Below, piece by piece: positions 6,439-10,805 of a stretch of 10,805 nt of DNA. The translations under genes and the position numbers were made by a program. The DNA is from CAZEUZ01 sp964515805. Its GTDB lineage: Bacteria; Pseudomonadota; Gammaproteobacteria; Pseudomonadales; Cellvibrionaceae. The stretch's first letter is position 1, and each line of letters begins with the position of its first letter. Below the pieces are notes generated by a model, which worked only from the letters and a program-made list of their open reading frames with translations, did not search any database and was not told the origin of the DNA. The stretch lies in assembly GCA_964515805.1 (NCBI GenBank), contig CAZEUZ010000132.1, positions 1-10,805 of the forward strand, written 5' to 3'.

Positions 6439-7128
6439 TTACTTACCGGCAGGGCGAAAATAATGCGCCCAAGCAGTGAATGCATCCGCTCCTCGCGTCT
6501 GGATCCAGACCTTGCCCTGGCCGGAAAAACGGCAGACAAAACCCTCACCAGAAAAAAACAATGATTTATAGCCTCCCACCTTGGATATTCGATAGTCCAA
6601 GCCATCGGTGAAAGCAACGATATTACCGGTATCAACAACATAATTATCAGTGACATCGATTTCAATAATAGCACCGTAACTATTAAACCAGAGATCGCCC
6701 TTACCGCTACAACGAATAAGAAATAAACTCTCACCGGAAAAGAAGCCTTTCGTTAAACCCTGCCATTTGGATTCGACTTCTACTCCCATATCGGCGGCAA
6801 CGAACGCCGAATTTTGCAAGTAAATGATATCGTTATCCAAGTATTGGTGGACAAGGTCACCGGGTAATGCTGGCGCAATACCGATTTCCCCTATCCCGCC
6901 TTCGGCGGTAAACTCATTGATAAAAATAGATTCACCGGTAAACAATCGCCCCAAGCCACCGCGCATCTTTGTCTTCATGCGCAAATTAGTATCCATGGTG
7001 GCCATTGAAGAGGCTTCTACTTTTATAGTTTGATTTGCCGGAATTTCCACTTCTAAGAAACTGTAGTCTGGGCGACCCTTAATAGTAAAGTTAAAGCCTC
7101 GTTGCTCTGCTGTCGTAATCTCTGTCAT
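6439..7128 (-). CDS. AIM24 family protein (third gene of the tandem set)
   Basis: This is a 229-residue protein of the AIM24 (DUF124/COG2013) family, a beta-rich fold related to the TRAP-like superfamily. Bacterial function is not established. The yeast namesake is a mitochondrial inner-membrane protein needed for cristae and respiratory-chain organisation. Three copies of a GE-x-[LIF]-[FV] loop are visible: GESIF (65-69), GESLF (132-136) and GEGFV (194-198). These mark an internal threefold repeat. The segment GNIVAF (168-173) after VVDT is the family-typical VDTxxxV block. There is no signal peptide or TM segment, so it is probably cytoplasmic, possibly membrane-attached. The start at 7128 has AGGAA about 9 bases upstream, partly made from the stop codon of the gene before it (12-bp gap). 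It is the most N-terminally extended of the three. Confidence 0.9.
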   Translation of the reverse strand: MTEITTAEQRGFNFTIKGRPDYSFLEVEIPANQTIKVEASSMATMDTNLRMKTKMRGGLGRLFTGESIFINEFTAEGGIGEIGIAPALPGDLVHQYLDNDIIYLQNSAFVAADMGVEVESKWQGLTKGFFSGESLFLIRCSGKGDLWFNSYGAIIEIDVTDNYVVDTGNIVAFTDGLDYRISKVGGYKSLFFSGEGFVCRFSGQGKVWIQTRGADAFTAWAHYFRPAGK

Positions 7129-7140
7129 GAGTTTAATTTC

Positions 7141-7824
7141 CTAAGCTTTTCGCGCTTTTAAATCAGGGGTTAGATTCCGACCAAAACTTGACGGGCTGTG
7201 GGATTGACACCAGACCACACCTTTACCTTTAAATTTACACACCAACCCTTCACCACCTAAAAATGAGTGGAACCAACTTTTACCCGCTTTGGTTATAGAA
7301 AAATCCAAAGTTTCATTAAAAGCGACGATATGACCTGTGTCGACAATATATTCACCGTCGACTTCAATGGGATAAATGGCACCAAATGACGATAGAATAA
7401 TTGTTCCAGCACCTTGCAAATTTAGCCAGAAAACACTTTCACCGGATAAAAACGACTTAAAACCTTGCCAACCGAGGTCAATATCGATGCCTTGTTGACA
7501 GGCCAAAAAAGAACCACTCTGAACAATTAAACTTTCATTATCCAAATTAAGCGTCAGCATATCTCCCGCCAAGTCTGTGCCAAACCAAACATCACCAACG
7601 CCATCTTTGGGCTCAAAGTGGTTGAGAAATAAGGATTCACCGGCAATTAAGCGTTTAGCGGCTTTTAACATGCCGCCACTATTCTTTTTATGAGTCGTCG
7701 TCGTAATACCCATATTATTACTCATGGCAATCATTGCTCCGGATTCAGCGGTACAAATTTCACCGGCCTGTAAGGTCACCTTGGCGGCAGTATTACCCGG
7801 TTGATTCACTAATGTCACCTGCAT
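7141..7824 (-). CDS. AIM24 family protein (second gene of the tandem set)
   Basis: This is a 227-residue AIM24-family paralogue, clearly different in sequence from both neighbours. The three repeat loops are GESLF (62-66), GESVF (128-132) and GEGLV (191-195), followed by KFKGKGVVWCQS. The block GEYIVDTGHIVAF (157-169) is nearly the same as in the other two. It starts directly with the fold (MQVTLV), lacks the N-terminal leader of the third copy, and carries a basic C-terminal tail (KARKA) and four Cys residues (24, 109, 196, 206). No signal peptide or TM segment is seen. The ATG at 7824 has AAGG 8-11 bases upstream. It follows the first AIM24 gene after 15 bp and precedes the next by 12 bp, so it is co-transcribed with them. 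The family is sure; the function is unknown. Confidence 0.9.
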   Translation of the reverse strand: MQVTLVNQPGNTAAKVTLQAGEICTAESGAMIAMSNNMGITTTTHKKNSGGMLKAAKRLIAGESLFLNHFEPKDGVGDVWFGTDLAGDMLTLNLDNESLIVQSGSFLACQQGIDIDLGWQGFKSFLSGESVFWLNLQGAGTIILSSFGAIYPIEVDGEYIVDTGHIVAFNETLDFSITKAGKSWFHSFLGGEGLVCKFKGKGVVWCQSHSPSSFGRNLTPDLKARKA

Positions 7825-7839
7825 AGAAATTACCTTATT

Positions 7840-8502
7840 CTATCTAAATTTCGGATTGAGCCATGCAGTCAACCCCGAAAGACTGCGGCTTTGCACGATG
7901 ATTTTGCCCTTGCCGCAAACGCGTGTTACTAATCCTTCGCCGCCAAAAAAGCTGGAAAAAAGGCCACCGGCTAGCTGGAGTTTTAGTTTAATACCTGGTT
8001 CATAACCCACCAGGTGGCTAGTATCAACGATATATTCTCCATCGACTTCTTTTTCGATCAGCGCGCCATAGGCACCATACCAAACTTTACCGGTTCCGCG
8101 CACGGTTAATTTGAACAAGCCTTCACCTGCTATAAACGATACCAAGCCAGCCCAACGCAAACCCAATTTTATATCTTGGGTTGACGCCAAAAAGGCGCCT
8201 GGTTGTAAATGAAATTCACTATTATCCAATTCGATACAACGAATTTCACCGGGGATAGGCTGAACCAATGTCAATCGTTTCGGTTCCTCTGTATTATTTT
8301 TGTAGCGGCTGATAAAAAGTGATTCACCACCCAGTACTTTCTTCATCAGACCGCGAAAAAAACCGCCATTAAAAGTGGCTGTTAAATCGATATCATTATC
8401 CATGCTTGACATCGCATTAGGCTCAGCCACTACCGCCTCCCCTGGCGCCAATTGTATATCGATATAAGCAAAGGCTGGACCGCCTTTAATTTCCGCTTCC
8501 AT
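7840..8502 (-). CDS. AIM24 family protein (first gene of the tandem set)
   Basis: This is a 220-residue AIM24-family protein. The repeat loops are GESLF (59-63), GEGLF (126-130) and GEGLV (188-192), followed by GKGKIIVQS. GEYIVDTSHLVGY is at 155-167. The frame is open further upstream to an ATG at 8574, but that would lie deep inside the peptidase gene. I choose the ATG at 8502, because AGGGGA lies 8-9 bases before it and the protein then begins at MEAEIKGGPAF, as AIM24 proteins usually do. With this start it overlaps the last 17 bp of the M48 peptidase gene, a sign of translational coupling. No export signal is present. It ends in a tail with aromatic residues (LTAWLNPKFR), like the third copy (FTAWAHYFRP) and unlike the second, so the first and third may be the closer pair. 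Confidence 0.9.
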   Translation of the reverse strand: MEAEIKGGPAFAYIDIQLAPGEAVVAEPNAMSSMDNDIDLTATFNGGFFRGLMKKVLGGESLFISRYKNNTEEPKRLTLVQPIPGEIRCIELDNSEFHLQPGAFLASTQDIKLGLRWAGLVSFIAGEGLFKLTVRGTGKVWYGAYGALIEKEVDGEYIVDTSHLVGYEPGIKLKLQLAGGLFSSFFGGEGLVTRVCGKGKIIVQSRSLSGLTAWLNPKFR

Positions 8503-9676
8503 TCTGTATTTCCCCTGATGTATTGATGGCTGTAAATTGCTTAACAGCCGATTGTAGTTGATCAAATTCTGCACTTAGATCGCGAAAATTCTTTTCATTG
8601 TTGGATTTCATGTTTTGCAGACGTTTAATGCGTTCCTCTGTCGTGGGGTGGGAACTCAAGAAAGTAGTCGAATTGACGACTGTATCCCGTACATTTTCAT
8701 CCTCTATATGCGCAAATGCAAGTTTTTCCTTTTCGAGTATTTTATCAAAAAACTGTGTCAGCCCTTGCGGATTGATATTGGCGTCAACCAATAACTGATA
8801 ACCTATTTCATCGGCTTCCCGTTCAAAATCGCGTGAATAACTCTGATTAATCAACAGTGGCGCGACAGTAGCGATGGCGCCGGAAATACCGCTCAGGTCA
8901 CCGAGAAGTGCCGCCATCACGGCAAATGTCCCTGCGCTAGCAACCATATTGCGTATACCGTGTTGCTCGATAACGTGGGCGATTTCATGAGCCAATACGC
9001 CCAATAATTCTTCCGCTGACTCGGCTGTGAGAATTAATCCCGAATGGATAACAATGTAGCCGCCAGGCAGAGCAAAGGCATTAAGCTCTTCATTATTAAC
9101 TACGGTAAAAGTAAAGTCATAGGAATTGTTAACCAGTGCCTGCTCGAGGTGGGTAGTCATTGGTTGTAGTAAATCATTAGTGACTTGTTCGTCCATCGGC
9201 TGTGCAGACAGCATGAATTGCTCGTAGGCAGCTTTGCCCAGTTGCTGTTCCCACTCCAATGGTATCTGCCGGGCAACTATTTTGCTGATTTTGTCGGCTT
9301 TAGTGAAAAAAAACAGTGGCAATAAAATAATTGTCAGCGTTACTGTCGCGAGTAACGTCCAGTTTAACAGACGCACTGACCGCGCCTTGCGTAAAGGCTG
9401 TTTTAATGATTCGTGTCGACGCAAAAAAGTGTTATTGAGAACACTGCGGTCACTGGTGTAAAAACGCCATCCAGGCAGCGATGGGTGGGCTAAGAAAACC
9501 AGTCGGTCACTGGCGCCACCCATGCTTATTACTAAGCCGGTCAATGGTATAGAGTAACTGCTGGTGGCAATCTTGCATTCTATTGAACTTTCATACACTG
9601 TCAGTTCGCCAGATGCTTTGCCTTTTGGCAGATTATCATTGAAGCCGTGACATGAATACGTGATGGCTTTATTCAT
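8486..9676 (-). CDS. Membrane-bound M48 family zinc metallopeptidase
   Basis: The 396-residue protein has an N-terminal beta-rich domain (about 1-95), one TM segment (about 104-124) and an M48 peptidase domain. The zinc motif HEIAH gives H230, E231 and H234. The third ligand is E285 in FEREADEIG (ExxxD). NAFALPGGYIVIHSGL just before the zinc site is typical of the Oma1/BepA/LoiP side of the family. The stretch before the TM is rich in Arg and Lys (RRHESLKQPLRKARSVR), so by the positive-inside rule the N-terminal domain is cytoplasmic and the peptidase domain periplasmic. It probably cuts misfolded or damaged envelope proteins. The ATG at 9676 has no strong Shine-Dalgarno. It follows bamD after 33 bp and overlaps the first AIM24 gene by 17 bp. 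Substrate unknown. Confidence 0.93.
   Translation of the reverse strand: MNKAITYSCHGFNDNLPKGKASGELTVYESSIECKIATSSYSIPLTGLVISMGGASDRLVFLAHPSLPGWRFYTSDRSVLNNTFLRRHESLKQPLRKARSVRLLNWTLLATVTLTIILLPLFFFTKADKISKIVARQIPLEWEQQLGKAAYEQFMLSAQPMDEQVTNDLLQPMTTHLEQALVNNSYDFTFTVVNNEELNAFALPGGYIVIHSGLILTAESAEELLGVLAHEIAHVIEQHGIRNMVASAGTFAVMAALLGDLSGISGAIATVAPLLINQSYSRDFEREADEIGYQLLVDANINPQGLTQFFDKILEKEKLAFAHIEDENVRDTVVNSTTFLSSHPTTEERIKRLQNMKSNNEKNFRDLSAEFDQLQSAVKQFTAINTSGEIQNGSGN
8511..8516 (-). promoter_or_regulatory. Ribosome binding site deciding the start of the first AIM24 gene
   Basis: On the minus strand AGGGGA precedes the ATG at 8502 by 8-9 bases and lies inside the 3' end of the peptidase gene. 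The alternative ATG at 8574 would add 24 residues read from a sequence that already encodes the peptidase C-terminus. Confidence 0.65.
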
Positions 9677-9709
9677 TTAACGTTGATGGTAAAGTGAATC
9701 CTATTTTTA

Positions 9710-10636
9710 TCATTTTGGATTGTAAATATCACGTGTATCAAATTTAGGCGCCGGTGTTTTATTAAACAATCCTAGCGTCAGTGTTTTTACCCATGCGCTA
9801 GTAATAGCACTGCCAGTGGCGTAGTTAAAATCAAATGCGCCGTTTTGATTGAACGCCGGATATTCGGAATAGTTCGCTTTTAGCACGGCTATGCTATCTT
9901 GAGACAAGTCAACGAGACCCAATAGATGGTAACCCTGAGCCATAACCGCCAAGGCATCGGGTAAGGCAGGTGTTTGCTCGTAATTTTCTATCACATAGCG
10001 GCCTCGATTAACAGCAGCCAAATAGGCGCCTCGCTTGAAATAGTAATTGGCGACATGTATTTCTTGTCTGGCTAGTAAGTTGCGCAAAAATTCCATGCGC
10101 TTAACAGCGTCGTTTTTATAATCACTTTCAGGGAATCGATCAACCAATTCGGCAAATAGAGCAAATGATTGCTGCGCTTGTCCCGAGTCGCGGGTAGTTA
10201 AATCGGTAGGTGTAAAATCTCCCAATAAACCAGTATGTCGAGTAAAGGTGGCTAAACCTTTCATGTAGTAGGCGTAGTCCAAATGTCGATGTTTCGGATG
10301 AAGACGAATAAACCGGTCGGCAGTAACCGATACAGCTTCTAACTGATCACTTTTATAGTAAGAGTAGATAAGTTCAAGTTGCGCCTGTTCGGCATATTTG
10401 CCAAACGGATAATTTTCTTCCAACTTTTGTAATGTTTCGATAGCATCTTCCCAAAAACGGTTATCGATAAATTTTTGTGCTGTTTCGTAGAGTTCTGTCT
10501 CATTGTATTCGTCCGCTCCGCTGCGCTCACTTACATCGAATGTAGAACAAGCAGATATTGCAGAGAAAGATAATATAATAGTGAGGCGAAGTATGAATTT
10601 ATTGTGGCGGCTGGGAATATTACTAAAGAATCGCAT
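9710..10636 (-). CDS. bamD: Outer membrane protein assembly factor BamD (lipoprotein)
   Basis: BamD is the essential lipoprotein of the BAM complex, which inserts beta-barrel proteins in the outer membrane. It binds BamA on the periplasmic face. A lipoprotein signal peptide is visible (basic start, hydrophobic LTIILSFSAIS, then lipobox AISAC with Cys 30), with Ser at +2, which favours outer-membrane sorting. TPR-type helices follow. The first contains ELYETAQKFIDNRFWEDAIE, then ENYPFGKYAEQAQLELIYSYY and LDYAYYMKGLATF, as in ComL/YfiO proteins. At 308 residues it is longer than the 245 of E. coli, from a longer signal region and a C-terminal extension after about 275. The ATG at 10636 has only a weak Shine-Dalgarno. 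It heads the minus-strand run with the M48 peptidase and AIM24 genes. A promoter is predicted at 10671-10698. Confidence 0.96.
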   Translation of the reverse strand: MRFFSNIPSRHNKFILRLTIILSFSAISACSTFDVSERSGADEYNETELYETAQKFIDNRFWEDAIETLQKLEENYPFGKYAEQAQLELIYSYYKSDQLEAVSVTADRFIRLHPKHRHLDYAYYMKGLATFTRHTGLLGDFTPTDLTTRDSGQAQQSFALFAELVDRFPESDYKNDAVKRMEFLRNLLARQEIHVANYYFKRGAYLAAVNRGRYVIENYEQTPALPDALAVMAQGYHLLGLVDLSQDSIAVLKANYSEYPAFNQNGAFDFNYATGSAITSAWVKTLTLGLFNKTPAPKFDTRDIYNPK

Positions 10637-10670
10637 CGTGAGTTTTTTAAAAGTTGATACTGAAGCGCTT

Positions 10671-10698
10671 ATTTAAACACAGTAATTGAACATGCCAA
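10671..10698 (-). promoter_or_regulatory. Predicted sigma-70 promoter for bamD
   Basis: On the minus strand TTGGCA (10693-10698, 5 of 6) and TTAAAT (10671-10676, 4 of 6) are separated by 16 bp. The -10 is preceded by TGT, which fits an extended -10. The predicted start near 10664 leaves a leader of about 28 nt. If no internal promoter exists, it would also serve the peptidase and AIM24 genes. Confidence 0.45.
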
Positions 10699-10805
10699 AG
10701 CTGTTCTTTTTTTGATGAAAAGCCCTTGCATGTTAAGAGGAACCTTGCGTGTAAAAGAAACTGTGTAAGAGTAGAGTAATGGTAAATTATGAGTTGTAAA
10801 ATTCA

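Noticed and set aside
6405..6734. 109-codon frame on the minus strand overlapping the third AIM24 gene
   Set aside because: It lies in another frame of a clear family member and has no recognisable motif.
8503..8574. N-terminal extension of the first AIM24 protein from an ATG at 8574
   Set aside because: The extra 24 residues are read from the peptidase coding end in another frame, and a good ribosome site with a family-like start exists at 8502.
10789..10805. Possible start of a + strand gene (ATG then AGT TGT AAA), perhaps rluD, which is often divergent from bamD
   Set aside because: Only five codons are visible, there is no strong ribosome site, and the identity cannot be judged.

Overview
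The window looks like the chromosome of a gammaproteobacterium of moderate GC content, most likely a marine member of the Cellvibrionales/Pseudomonadales/Alteromonadales side of the class. The NrdB C-terminus, Orn, SecD/SecF, the CGFS glutaredoxin, the YafV-type amidase and BamD all match that group as I recall it. No phage, insertion sequence, CRISPR or integrase gene is visible. This is a core and conserved-accessory region.

Layout. On the + strand lie the 3' end of nrdB (1-414) and the complete oligoribonuclease gene orn (537-1082). From about 1072 to 5432 everything is on the minus strand: secD then secF (transcribed right to left, with orn meeting secF tail to tail over 11 bp), a 305-bp gene-free stretch holding a good secDF promoter, a YafV-type amidase gene with a GTG start, and a monothiol glutaredoxin gene (grxD). 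A 229-bp divergent spacer with an inverted repeat around an extended -10 leads into a + strand universal stress protein gene (5662-6150).

From 10636 down to 6248 the minus strand carries one compact run: bamD, a membrane M48 metallopeptidase, three different AIM24-family genes in tandem, and tRNA-Lys(UUU). Inside the protein-coding part the gaps are 33, -17, 15 and 12 bp, so the peptidase and the three AIM24 genes are very probably one operon, perhaps started from the bamD promoter.

How the genes work together. secD/secF (translocon motor) and bamD (outer-membrane protein insertion) are envelope biogenesis genes. The M48 peptidase next to bamD fits envelope quality control. Its partners, three AIM24 paralogues, have no settled bacterial function. 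In eukaryotes both the M48 peptidase Oma1 and Aim24 are mitochondrial inner-membrane proteins, so a bacterial operon joining an M48 peptidase to a triplicated AIM24 set is the most interesting thing here and the best candidate for an undescribed membrane-stress system. No function has been shown by sequence alone.
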